Assembly (NCBI GenBank): GCA_964639275.1
Contig: CAZXCQ010000005.1
Coordinates: 1-44,972, forward strand
Direction of reading: 5' to 3'
Source: CAZXCQ01 sp964639275
Lineage (GTDB): Bacteria > Desulfobacterota > DSM-4660 > Desulfatiglandales > Desulfatiglandaceae
Length of the DNA stretch: 44,972 nucleotides
Made by a program: the position numbers and the translations under genes. The notes under the pieces were generated by a model that searched no databases, was not told where the DNA came from, and saw nothing but the letters and a program-made list of their open reading frames with translations. Positions 1 through 7,250 of the stretch are shown here, piece after piece (position 1 is the stretch's first letter; each line of letters opens with the position of its first letter).

Positions 1-267
1 GGTCTCTCCCTTCTTTCCGGCGGTGCAAAGCCCCTTGTCTGCCATGGCCTCAAGGGCCGCTTCGACCTCCCCCTCATTCTTCCCCATCTCAGCGGCAATC
101 GCATTTGCCGGGTTAAAGCCCCTGGGCATGGCATTGGCGATGGCCGCCTCTTCCGGAGTGAAGAGTTCCTGGGTCAGATCATAGAACTCGGGTATATCCA
201 TGCCGGGATACCGGCCACCGCGCTTTGCCATCTTATCACACAACTCCCTGTAGACCGCTCTGCTCAT
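1..267 (-). CDS. Partial protein, N-terminal 89 residues, probable 4Fe-4S ferredoxin-family protein
   Basis: The reading frame starts at ATG 267 behind a GGAGGTG ribosome-binding site and runs off the left edge of the window, so only the N-terminus is visible. It begins MSRAVYRELCDKMAKRGGRY and continues with a helical segment containing PGMDIPEFYDLTQELFTPEE, ending in a predicted small winged-helix-like region (GEVEAALEAMADKGLC). From memory, this N-terminal module precedes 4Fe-4S clusters in Fe-S proteins common in Desulfobacterota, but no cluster cysteines lie in the visible part. The gene lies just downstream of the acyl-CoA dehydrogenase on the same strand (94-base gap), so an electron-transfer link to that dehydrogenase is possible but inferred. 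The family call rests on the N-terminus only. Confidence 0.5.
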   Translation of the reverse strand, partial: MSRAVYRELCDKMAKRGGRYPGMDIPEFYDLTQELFTPEEAAIANAMPRGFNPANAIAAEMGKNEGEVEAALEAMADKGLCTAGKKGET

Positions 268-361
268 CCGCTTTCACCTCCATTTGTAAGATCTCTGTCA
301 TCCGATATCTGCCATAAATCGAGAAAAGCGCAATCCCCACCCCCTGTGGACGGCGCACTCC

Positions 362-1504
362 CTATCTGCCCAAGAGGACCTTCCCGATGGTCATGATCTC
401 CGCTTCCTTGGTCCCCTCGTAGATCTCGAGGATCTTGGCATCACGATAGTACTTCTGGACATCATATTCCTCGATGTATCCGTAGCCCCCGTGGATTTCG
501 AGCGCCGCGTTGGCACAAAACACCGCGGTCTCCCCGCCAAAATACTTGGCCATGGCTGCCAGGGTATAATCGGGGCGTCCCTCATCGATCAGCCACGCGG
601 CCTTATATACCAACCCCCTCAGGGCCTCGATCCTGATGGCCATTTCGGTCAGCTTTGCCTGCGTCAATTGAAAGCTTCCAAGAGGGGCACCAAAGGCGCT
701 CCTCTCATTCGAATATCTGATGCCTGCCTCCAGACAGGCCTGGGAGATGCCGAGCCCCTGGGCCGCCACCATGGGCCTTGTCGTGTCAAAAAAATGCATC
801 AGTTGATAAAACCCCCTCCCTTCTTTCCCCACCAGATTCCCCTGGGGCACCCGGACGTCCTCAAAACTGATCTCGGCGGTATCACTCGACCGCACCCCTA
901 ACTTCCCGGGGATCTTTGTGCGGGTTACCCCTTTGGTATCCGCAGGCACGATAATCATACTGAATCTATCGTGTCTTTTCTCCCCCCGGGCAGTCAGGCA
1001 TTGTACGACCATAAAGTGGCAGACCGTGCCGTTGGTGATAAACATCTTGCTTCCGTTGATGACATAATCGCTCCCCTCTCCGAGGGCACGGGTCCGATAC
1101 CCGGCCACATCCGTACCCGCGTCAGGTTCTGTAAAGGCCCCGGCACTCACCTTCTCACCGCGGCAGACCGGCGGCAGGTAGATCTTTTTCTGCTCTTCGG
1201 TACCATAGAGAAGGATGGCCTCGCATCCGAATGAGGCGGCAATCACATTGAGGCAGATCCCCATATCCACCCTGGAGAGCTGCTCCGTGATGATTGCAAG
1301 GCCCAGGTTGCCGGCCCCTGCCCCGCCATACTCCTCTGGCACCCATGCCCCGACCAGCCCGTTTTCAGCCGCCTTTTTGACGATCTCGGGAGTGTATTTC
1401 TCTTCCTGATCGCACTCGCGCGAGAGCGGGGCCAGTTCGTTCTGTGCAAACCTGTACGCCATGTCCTTTAACATCTTTAGCTCTTCGGTCAATTCGAAGT
1501 CCAT
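362..1504 (-). CDS. Acyl-CoA dehydrogenase
   Basis: FAD-dependent acyl-CoA dehydrogenase of about 380 residues, the usual length for the short/medium-chain family; it introduces an alpha,beta double bond into an acyl-CoA and passes electrons to ETF. Visible family signatures are GAFTEPDAGTD (signature 1, near residue 125) and HGGYGYIEEYDVQKYYRDA followed by IYEGT near the C-terminus; the Glu of IYEGT (about residue 363) is the expected catalytic base. The frame is open to 1528, but an AAGGAG ribosome-binding site seven bases before ATG 1504 selects the start at MDFELTEEL. The exact acyl substrate (fatty, branched, dicarboxylic or cyclic) cannot be read from the sequence. It may be cotranscribed with the partial Fe-S-type gene downstream. 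Confidence 0.93.
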   Translation of the reverse strand: MDFELTEELKMLKDMAYRFAQNELAPLSRECDQEEKYTPEIVKKAAENGLVGAWVPEEYGGAGAGNLGLAIITEQLSRVDMGICLNVIAASFGCEAILLYGTEEQKKIYLPPVCRGEKVSAGAFTEPDAGTDVAGYRTRALGEGSDYVINGSKMFITNGTVCHFMVVQCLTARGEKRHDRFSMIIVPADTKGVTRTKIPGKLGVRSSDTAEISFEDVRVPQGNLVGKEGRGFYQLMHFFDTTRPMVAAQGLGISQACLEAGIRYSNERSAFGAPLGSFQLTQAKLTEMAIRIEALRGLVYKAAWLIDEGRPDYTLAAMAKYFGGETAVFCANAALEIHGGYGYIEEYDVQKYYRDAKILEIYEGTKEAEIMTIGKVLLGR

Positions 1505-1870
1505 CTGTAGCTCCTTGTCTTTTATCAATTATTTATTCGGAAAAAGCCACCCACCCGGATTTTTGAGAAGTTACTATATGCACCTGTTGTCCTCTAATCA
1601 ACCCCTTTTTGTCCTCACCAGGATTGAGTGACCACAGGCCGAATCACTCCTTGAGGTCTTGTGTAGAAGGCTGAAAAGATCTATAGCCAAACCTGCCGGG
1701 TATTACAAAAGATCTCCCGGTTTCAAGGCCCTATACGGTCTATTTTCTTATTGACAATCTCCCCACCGCATGATCCAAGTCTGTGAGAAAACCCGGGTGG
1801 ACAAAAACGGACCATGGGTTTTGAGTGTGGACCCTTTGTTGGGCCCCAGGGTCTAAGAGGTTTTTTCGTA
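1505..1870. other. Divergent intergenic region between acyl-CoA dehydrogenase and dsrN
   Basis: About 365 bases lie between two divergently transcribed genes, so promoters for both directions should be here. A TTGACA hexamer (in cttattgacaatc, near 1754) could be a -35 box for the plus-strand dsrN gene, but no convincing -10 follows at 17 bases. No ORF, tRNA or clear palindromic operator was seen. Confidence 0.35.
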
Positions 1871-3319
1871 ATGTCTTTTGTTCGACCTCGTATTGTCATA
1901 GCCGCCCTGAGGGGGGGATCCGGCAAGACCATCTTGTCACTGGGCCTCATTGCTGCGTGGCGAGAAAAGGGGTACCGGATCGCCCCTTTCAAGAAAGGCC
2001 CCGATTTTATTGATGCCGGATGGATGGGTCTTGCCGCAGCCCGGCCGTGTCATAACCTGGACCCCTTCCTGATGGATCAGGCGCAGATCCTGGGCTCCTT
2101 CCACTCAAACTCTGACGGGATGGATCTCTCTCTTATCGAAGGAAATCGAGGGCTTTATGACGGCCTGGATCTTGATGGTTCTTGCAGCACCGCCGAATTG
2201 GCCAAACTCCTGGGGGCACCGGTCATTATGGTCGTGGATGTGACCATGGCGACCCGTACTGTGGCAGCAGTTGTAATGGGATGTCAGGTATTTGCACCGG
2301 AACTCCATATTGCCGGAGTGATCCTCAACAGGGTGGCCGGGTCGCGGCAGGAGGCCCTGATCAGAAATGCCATCGAAAGATATTGTGACACCCCCGTGAT
2401 GGGATCACTGCCCAGGATGGGAGACAACCCCTTCCCGGAAAGACACATGGGACTTGTCCCATATCAGGAAAATGATCATGCTGAAAAGGCCATCCTGTGG
2501 GCCAAAGGGAAGGTCAAGTGCCATCTCGACCTGGAGCAGATCTGGAATATCGGTCAAGGGGCCGGGGATATGGGGCAGGGACCGCGCTATCGAAAGAATC
2601 CTTTGATGGTACGGGAAACAGATAAATCCCCCCGGATCGGTCTTATCCGAGACACGGCGTTCTGGTTTTATTACCCGGAGAACCTAGACCAACTAAAAGA
2701 TATGGGGGCCTCTCTTGTGGAGATCAACGCCATTTCGCAGGGCTCGCTCCCCCGGCTCGATGCCCTTTACATCGGGGGGGGGTTTCCGGAGACGCAGGCA
2801 AAGGCCCTGGCCGATAATTCCACTTTTCGCGATTCACTCCGTGAGGAGATCCAAAGAGGCCTCCCTGTCTATGCCGAGTGCGGTGGGTTTATGTATCTGG
2901 GGGAGTCCCTTGTGGCGGGTGGAAGGACCTACCCCATGGTGGGCGCCTTACCGGTACAATTCATTCTTCAGAAAAGACCTCAGGGCCATGGATATACGGT
3001 CCTGGAGGTTGACCGTCCCAACCCCTACTACGAGGTCGGCCAGACCTTAAAAGGGCATGAATTTCATTACTCAAAGGCCGTACTCACCGGCAAGGAACCG
3101 GCGCGTCTTGTCTTCAGGGTAGAGAGGGGGAATGGCGTAGACGGCACCCGAGACGGTCTCTGCAAGAAAGGCGTTCTGGCCACTTATACCCATGTGCATG
3201 CCGCCGGAAATGATTTGTGGGCAAAGGGTTTTTTAAATGCGGCGCTGGGCCACAGGGAAAGGGAAAAAATTTTGAAGAATCCAAAAAGAAATATTGACAA
3301 TACTCAAAATCTTTTTTAG
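1871..3319 (+). CDS. dsrN: Cobyrinate a,c-diamide synthase family amidotransferase, probable DsrN (siroheme amidase)
   Basis: Glutamine- and ATP-dependent amidotransferase of the CbiA family, about 482 residues. The N-terminal P-loop domain has LRGGSGKT (residues 13-20) and the typical KKGPDFIDAGW and CHNLDPF motifs. The C-terminal class I glutaminase-like domain has IGGGFPET, the nucleophile Cys337 in YAECGGFMYLGE, and a late HEFHYS histidine motif. CbiA amidates cobyrinate in B12 synthesis; its homologue DsrN in sulfate reducers is held to amidate siroheme to siroamide for dissimilatory sulfite reductase. The immediate downstream dsrC (77-base gap, same strand) and the lack of any other cobalamin gene here favour DsrN. 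The frame is open from 1814, but AAGAGGT before ATG 1871 and the family N-terminus favour this start. CbiA remains the alternative reading. Confidence 0.85.
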   Translation: MSFVRPRIVIAALRGGSGKTILSLGLIAAWREKGYRIAPFKKGPDFIDAGWMGLAAARPCHNLDPFLMDQAQILGSFHSNSDGMDLSLIEGNRGLYDGLDLDGSCSTAELAKLLGAPVIMVVDVTMATRTVAAVVMGCQVFAPELHIAGVILNRVAGSRQEALIRNAIERYCDTPVMGSLPRMGDNPFPERHMGLVPYQENDHAEKAILWAKGKVKCHLDLEQIWNIGQGAGDMGQGPRYRKNPLMVRETDKSPRIGLIRDTAFWFYYPENLDQLKDMGASLVEINAISQGSLPRLDALYIGGGFPETQAKALADNSTFRDSLREEIQRGLPVYAECGGFMYLGESLVAGGRTYPMVGALPVQFILQKRPQGHGYTVLEVDRPNPYYEVGQTLKGHEFHYSKAVLTGKEPARLVFRVERGNGVDGTRDGLCKKGVLATYTHVHAAGNDLWAKGFLNAALGHREREKILKNPKRNIDNTQNLF

Positions 3320-3396
3320 TTTAAAAAATTGGGTTTGTGGTCAGAGATCAGACCGACCAGGATCGGTTAATATACCAAAAAAGGAGGTTTTAAGTT

Positions 3397-3714
3397 ATGC
3401 CAACTGTAGAATTTGAAGGAAACACCTTCAGTGTCGACGAAGACGGCTTTATCGATGATTTCATCAACTGGAACGAATCATGGATGCGGCATGTAAAGCA
3501 GACCGAGGGTATCGAGGAATTGACCGATGAGCATTTCAAGGTAATCACCGTACTCCAGGAGTACTATAAGAAAAACGGGATCGCCCCCATGGTCCGGATC
3601 CTGTCAAAGGTTACCGGCTATAAACTCAAGTACATCTATGAATTGTTTCCTTCCGGACCTGGAAAAGGGGCTTGTAAGATGGCCGGGTTGCCAAAACCGA
3701 CAGGCTGCGTCTAG
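3397..3714 (+). CDS. dsrC: DsrC, sulfur-carrier protein of dissimilatory sulfite reduction
   Basis: DsrC/TusE family protein of 105 residues. DsrC is the co-substrate of DsrAB sulfite reductase: its two C-terminal cysteines carry the sulfite-derived sulfur as a trisulfide that is then reduced by the membrane DsrMKJOP complex. Both are present, Cys93 in GKGACKMAGLPKP and the penultimate Cys104 in the terminal TGCV, 11 residues apart as in true DsrC; TusE-type relatives keep only the last one. An AAAGGAGG site precedes ATG 3397. It follows dsrN by 77 bases and is followed by a strong terminator, so the two genes probably form one transcript. The dsrAB genes are not in the window, in line with dsrC often lying apart from them. 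Confidence 0.96.
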   Translation: MPTVEFEGNTFSVDEDGFIDDFINWNESWMRHVKQTEGIEELTDEHFKVITVLQEYYKKNGIAPMVRILSKVTGYKLKYIYELFPSGPGKGACKMAGLPKPTGCV

Positions 3715-3773
3715 GATACATCAGAGATCAAGAAAGGCCCTTTTAAAAAAACACCCTTCTATTTGGCATTTGA

Positions 3774-3816
3774 GGGCACGAATGGGGGTATGGCCCCTAT
3801 TGCGTGCCCGTTTTTG
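3774..3816 (+). terminator. Intrinsic terminator after dsrC
   Basis: GGGCACG (3774-3780) pairs with CGTGCCC (3803-3809), and the inner AAT-GGGG and CCCC-TATT segments extend the stem with one bulge. A GTTTTTG run follows on the plus strand. It lies 60 bases past the dsrC stop and also separates dsrC from the convergent nitrilase gene. Confidence 0.8.
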
Positions 3817-3851
3817 TCGCTCCTGCCCATAGGAAAGCGGCGGACCGCCAT

Positions 3852-4673
3852 TTATCCGGAACTGATACTGTGATAGAGTTCTGGTCTCCTGTTGGGAAGG
3901 AAATATCTCATCCGGTGGTTTCTGACGGTCTCCAACTCCTTTGCCTTGAAATCTACCAGAATCATCTTCTCTTTGCTTCCGCAATAGCTATTGATGATGC
4001 GCCCTGACGGACCCAGGGCCAGTATCACTCCCGGGAATGCAAGGCCATCCGCTGTTTCGCCCACCTGGTTACAGGCCACAACAAAGAGCCCGTTGTCAAA
4101 TGCCCTGCTCGGGAGATGCCTGAGCCAGCTTTTCATCTTCGCTTCCGGAGCCCCCCGCGGGGAGGCATGGGGCAGCACGATGAGTTCCGCCCCTTTGAGG
4201 GCCATCACCCGACTGATCTCAGGAAAGTGGGCTTCGTAGCAGAGCTGGACACCAAAGGTAAGCCCGCCCCAGACAAAGACGGGGATCTCCTGACCGGCCC
4301 CGTAGGTTACCATTTCAGGCGGGGAGAGGTGGGTCTTTCGATAAAGTCCCAGCAATCCGTCGGGGGATGCGACGATCTGGCTGATGTAAGGCGCCTGGTG
4401 ACCGTCCCATTCGATGATGCCGGCCACGACAACCAGTCTCTCTACCCGGGCCATATCGCCGATCCGATGCAAAACGGTCTCCAGCGAGAGATTATCGTAG
4501 AGACCGGCAGGATTTCCGAGGATGTACCCGGTAATCGAGAACTCCGGGAAGCACACGAGATCGGCCCCCATCCGAGAGGCCTCTGAAACATAGAATTCGC
4601 TCCGCTCCAGGTTCCGCCGGATATTACCCGGTTCAGACCGCATGCAAACCGCGGCGATACGGAGATCTTTCAC
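3852..4673 (-). CDS. Carbon-nitrogen hydrolase (nitrilase superfamily)
   Basis: Nitrilase-superfamily amidase of about 273 residues, predicted cytoplasmic. The Glu-Lys-Cys triad is visible: Glu44 in CFPEFSITGY, Lys113 in LYRKTHLSPPE and Cys145 in GVQLCYEAHFPE. Such enzymes hydrolyse or condense amide and nitrile C-N bonds; the substrate cannot be told. Two starts are possible: TTG 4694, which overlaps the methyltransferase stop codon, or GTG 4673 preceded by AAGGGGGGAAG. I prefer GTG, which gives a normal N-terminus (KDLRIAAVCM). It is the last gene of the cimA-methyltransferase-amidase run, and spacing suggests translational coupling with the methyltransferase. Confidence 0.9.
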   Translation of the reverse strand: MKDLRIAAVCMRSEPGNIRRNLERSEFYVSEASRMGADLVCFPEFSITGYILGNPAGLYDNLSLETVLHRIGDMARVERLVVVAGIIEWDGHQAPYISQIVASPDGLLGLYRKTHLSPPEMVTYGAGQEIPVFVWGGLTFGVQLCYEAHFPEISRVMALKGAELIVLPHASPRGAPEAKMKSWLRHLPSRAFDNGLFVVACNQVGETADGLAFPGVILALGPSGRIINSYCGSKEKMILVDFKAKELETVRNHRMRYFLPNRRPELYHSISSG

Positions 4674-4690
4674 GCCACGCTTCCCCCCCT

Positions 4691-5338
4691 TCAACCCCTG
4701 GCATGGCTTTCAGACCGGGCCGAAAAGGGCAACCCCGCTATGAGGATGTACTTGTCATAGATCAGGGGCTCCCCCTTGCTCGAGACGTCGAATTGCCTTC
4801 CTGGGTATTTATTCCTGCCGCTGTAACGGATGCGAAACCCGGCTCGCTCAAGGGCCACCTGAGCCGGGATATGGTCGTTTACCCAAAAGCTTGTCAGGAT
4901 CACCCGGCCCTCGGTATCGAGGACCTTGCCCGTTTCTTCAAATATCCTCTGCCACATCCGGGGAGCGTGGGGAGATGTGGAGAGGTTGGGATGTTCAAAC
5001 AGGACCAGATGATAGGTCTCTTTGAGATACTTGGTCAGGTTCCGGGCGTCGGCAGCGATAAAGGTCACCAGTTCTCCCAGGGCCGCCTTGGCCCGGGCAA
5101 AGGCCTCCTCTTTTAGGTCAACGCACACATATCTGGGAAGCCCCAGACCCTGACCCGCCAGGTAGAGGCAGACACCGAGGTAGTTCCACGTGGCGTTGTT
5201 GCCACAGCCGATGTTCAGGATATTCGGGCGGCGAGGAAGCTTCGCCTGATGTTCGGTCAGGTATTGGGAAAGGATCATCATCCAGCGCCTTTCCGAGGTC
5301 TGCCCCTGGTATGCCCGGGTCTTGTCTCTATCGTCCAA
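4691..5338 (-). CDS. SAM-dependent class I methyltransferase
   Basis: Predicted Rossmann-fold methyltransferase of about 215 residues. The SAM-binding motif I is ILNIGCGNN (residues 40-48), followed by a strand ending in VCVDLKEEA whose Asp would bind the ribose, then FIAADARNL and VLFEHPNL. The frame is open upstream into cimA, but an AGGAGGAG site inside the cimA 3' end lies eight bases before TTG 5338, so the gene probably starts there and overlaps cimA by 11 bases. The alternative ATG codons at residues 20-21 lack such a site. The substrate is unknown. Its tight linkage to cimA and the amidase suggests a shared transcript under the cimA attenuator. Confidence 0.85.
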   Translation of the reverse strand: MDDRDKTRAYQGQTSERRWMMILSQYLTEHQAKLPRRPNILNIGCGNNATWNYLGVCLYLAGQGLGLPRYVCVDLKEEAFARAKAALGELVTFIAADARNLTKYLKETYHLVLFEHPNLSTSPHAPRMWQRIFEETGKVLDTEGRVILTSFWVNDHIPAQVALERAGFRIRYSGRNKYPGRQFDVSSKGEPLIYDKYILIAGLPFSARSESHARG

Positions 5339-6944
5339 TGGGGGGCTCCTCCTGAAGTTTCTCTGTTTCACGCCCTCTGTGCCATCCCTTTGAAAGTTTA
5401 TACTGGACACTATCGACCAGGGCCTGCCAGCTTGCCTCGATAATATTCCCTGAGACACCAATGGTAGACCATATCTCCTGTGAATCCCTTGACTCTATCT
5501 GGACCCTCACCTTGGCCGCCGTGGCATCCCTGCCGTCAATGACACGCACCTTAAAATCCACCAGCGCCATCTCCTCAATATCGGGAAAGAATTTGGCCAG
5601 GGCCTTTCGCAAGGCATTGTCAAGTGCATTGACCGGGCCTTCCCCTTCGGCCGCCGTGATCTCCTGGTCATCGCCCACAGAGATCTTTATGGTGGCGTGA
5701 CAGGTACCGGGTCCTGAACCGTCCTTTTCGGTCGTTACCCTGAAGGATTCAAGGGTAAAGGGTTCTTTGAACTGGCCGGTCACTTTCTTGATCAGGAGTT
5801 CCAGTGATCCTTCGGCCGCATCAAACTGGTACCCCTGGTCCTCCAGTCGCTTGATCTCCCGGACAATTTTTTCACTGTTATACCCGTTTCCTCCAAGCCT
5901 TATCTCCATCTCCCGTGCCTTGTACTCGATGTTGCTCTTGCCCGCTAGGTCTGAAACCAACACCCGTCGCTTATTCCCGACCAGGGCCGGATTCATATGT
6001 TCATAGGATGCCGGGTTCTTGAGGATGGCATTGACATGAACACCGCCCTTGTGGGCAAAGGCACTCTTGCCCACGAATGGACGCTGATTTCTGGGGGGCA
6101 CATTGGCCACACCGCTTACAAAACGGGAGAGCTCGGTCAGCTGTCTTAGCCGATCCGGATCTACACATCGATATCCAAGCCTGCACTGGAGATTGCCGAT
6201 GACAGATATGAGGTCCACGTTTCCGCACCGTTCGCCATATCCGTTGACAGTCCCCTGGACCATACGGGCACCAACCCGCACGGCCGCCAATGCATTGGCA
6301 AGGGCCAATCCGCAGTCATCGTGGGTGTGGATCCCCACGGGTACAGTTAACTGAGGCATCGTATCCCTCATGATAGAATCGATCTCCTCGGGCATTGTCC
6401 CGCCGTTTGTATCGCACAGGACGATCAGGTCCGCTCCCCCATTTTGGGCTGCCTTGAGGGTCTTAAGCGCATATCCCGGGTTGTGTTTGTAACCATCAAA
6501 GAAGTGCTCTGCATCGTAGATCACCTCCAACCCATGTCCTTTGAGATAGGCCAGGGTATCCTCTATCATGGTGAGGTTTTCATCCACAGACACACGGAGG
6601 ACCTCTAATACATGAAAATCCCAGCTCTTGCCAAAGATGGCGGCCGATCCCACCCCCGTCCTCAGAAGGGCAGCAATGTTGCCGTCATTCTGTACCTCGA
6701 TTTGAGGTCTCCGGGTGCTTCCAAAGGCCGTTATCCGGGTGGACCGAAAAGGTGTCTTTCGGGCCATTTGAAAAAACCTGGCATCCTTTGGATTAGAGCC
6801 TGGCCACCCCCCCTCGACGTACTGGACACCAAAGTCATCCAGTTTCTTCGCGATGCGAAGCTTGTCCTCTGCCGAGAGGCTGACCTCTTCCCCTTGCGTG
6901 CCGTCACGCAGCGTGGTGTCATAAAGGATGATCTCTTTGGCCAT
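5328..6944 (-). CDS. cimA: (R)-citramalate synthase
   Basis: Protein of 538 residues that condenses pyruvate with acetyl-CoA to (R)-citramalate, the first step of the threonine-independent isoleucine route. The N-terminal HMGL-like barrel opens with YDTTLRDGTQGEEVSLS and has the metal-binding GIHTHDDCGLALANA motif; a linker and a C-terminal LeuA-type allosteric domain follow (about residues 390-520, with GPVNALDNALRKAL and VDFKVRVIDG). The DTTLRDGTQGE N-terminus and length fit the long citramalate synthase type (TIGR00977-like) rather than 2-isopropylmalate synthase. GGAGTGG precedes ATG 6944. The gene has its own promoter, a leader rich in Ile, Leu and Val codons and a terminator immediately upstream, which fits end-product control by attenuation. 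The C-terminal domain suggests feedback inhibition as well (inference). Confidence 0.95.
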   Translation of the reverse strand: MAKEIILYDTTLRDGTQGEEVSLSAEDKLRIAKKLDDFGVQYVEGGWPGSNPKDARFFQMARKTPFRSTRITAFGSTRRPQIEVQNDGNIAALLRTGVGSAAIFGKSWDFHVLEVLRVSVDENLTMIEDTLAYLKGHGLEVIYDAEHFFDGYKHNPGYALKTLKAAQNGGADLIVLCDTNGGTMPEEIDSIMRDTMPQLTVPVGIHTHDDCGLALANALAAVRVGARMVQGTVNGYGERCGNVDLISVIGNLQCRLGYRCVDPDRLRQLTELSRFVSGVANVPPRNQRPFVGKSAFAHKGGVHVNAILKNPASYEHMNPALVGNKRRVLVSDLAGKSNIEYKAREMEIRLGGNGYNSEKIVREIKRLEDQGYQFDAAEGSLELLIKKVTGQFKEPFTLESFRVTTEKDGSGPGTCHATIKISVGDDQEITAAEGEGPVNALDNALRKALAKFFPDIEEMALVDFKVRVIDGRDATAAKVRVQIESRDSQEIWSTIGVSGNIIEASWQALVDSVQYKLSKGWHRGRETEKLQEEPPIGR

Positions 6945-6968
6945 CGCCTTTTTCCACTCCTTTTGTCC

Positions 6969-7009
6969 AAAAAAAATCCGTTATCAGGCGGACCTGATAA
7001 CGGATTTTT
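6969..7009 (-). terminator. Attenuator terminator in the cimA leader
   Basis: On the minus strand a perfect 17-bp stem forms between revcomp 6993-7009 and revcomp 6972-6988, with loop TCCG (6989-6992), and runs into a T tract (plus-strand A's 6969-6976). It lies only about 25 bases before the cimA start, downstream of the leader reading frame and promoter, so it would stop transcription before cimA unless disrupted. Confidence 0.88.
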
Positions 7010-7047
7010 GAGGTTTTTGTCTAGATCATTGGGGCATTATCAGGCCC
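6990..7047 (-). promoter_or_regulatory. Antiterminator pairing of the cimA leader
   Basis: In the minus-strand RNA, GGGCCTGATAA (revcomp 7037-7047, the end of the leader reading frame) can pair over 11 bp, with one G-U, to TTATCAGGTCC (revcomp 6990-7000), which is the upper 5' arm and loop edge of the terminator. The two pairings are mutually exclusive. The leader stop codon (7026-7028) sits just after the upstream antiterminator strand, so a ribosome reaching the stop would mask that strand and allow termination. Confidence 0.8.
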
Positions 7048-7148
7048 GGTGGCTTGAGAGTCGCCACCAAAACGAGAAGCAATAGGGATATGATTATCCC
7101 TATTGCCCTGGTAATGCCGATGATGTCTTTAAAGATTAGCCCTTTCAA
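7026..7148 (-). CDS. Leader peptide of cimA, rich in Ile/Leu/Val codons
   Basis: A minus-strand frame ending at TGA 7026-7028 has 9 Ile, 8 Leu and 2 Val codons among 40. They include the runs ATA-GGG-ATA-ATC-ATA and CTA-TTG-CTT-CTC-GTT-TTG-GTG. Starvation for any branched-chain amino acid should stall a ribosome here and free the antiterminator. A 12-bp perfect hairpin (7079-7090 with 7095-7106) overlaps the Ile/Leu codons, and a GGTGGC/GCCACC hairpin follows. The start is the weak point: TTG 7148 or TTG 7154 are the only conventional starts in frame and neither has a good ribosome-binding site. An ATG at 7164 opens an 11-codon frame in another register that stops at 7129. The residues could also make a hydrophobic helix, so a small membrane peptide is an alternative. 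Confidence 0.65.
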   Translation of the reverse strand: MKGLIFKDIIGITRAIGIIISLLLLVLVATLKPPGLIMPQ

Positions 7149-7193
7149 ATTCAAAAGCCCGCATCTATTGGGGTGTCCAATTTTAATAAATAG

Positions 7194-7222
7194 CTTCTAG
7201 TCTGATAAACTTTATTTGTCAA
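7194..7222 (-). promoter_or_regulatory. Sigma70-type promoter of the cimA leader
   Basis: On the minus strand a perfect -35 TTGACA (7217-7222) is followed after 17 bases by TAGAAG (7194-7199) as a 4/6 -10 box. Transcription would begin near 7187, just before the leader reading frame. The promoter lies between the B3/4 gene stop (7251) and the leader, so cimA need not depend on the upstream operon. Confidence 0.65.
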
Positions 7223-7250
7223 GCATTTTTTGGCAATTCTTAACCGGGCA

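Noticed and set aside
6945..7250. T-box riboswitch upstream of cimA
   Set aside because: No T-box core sequence or specifier stem was found; the leader ORF and mutually exclusive pairings explain the region better.
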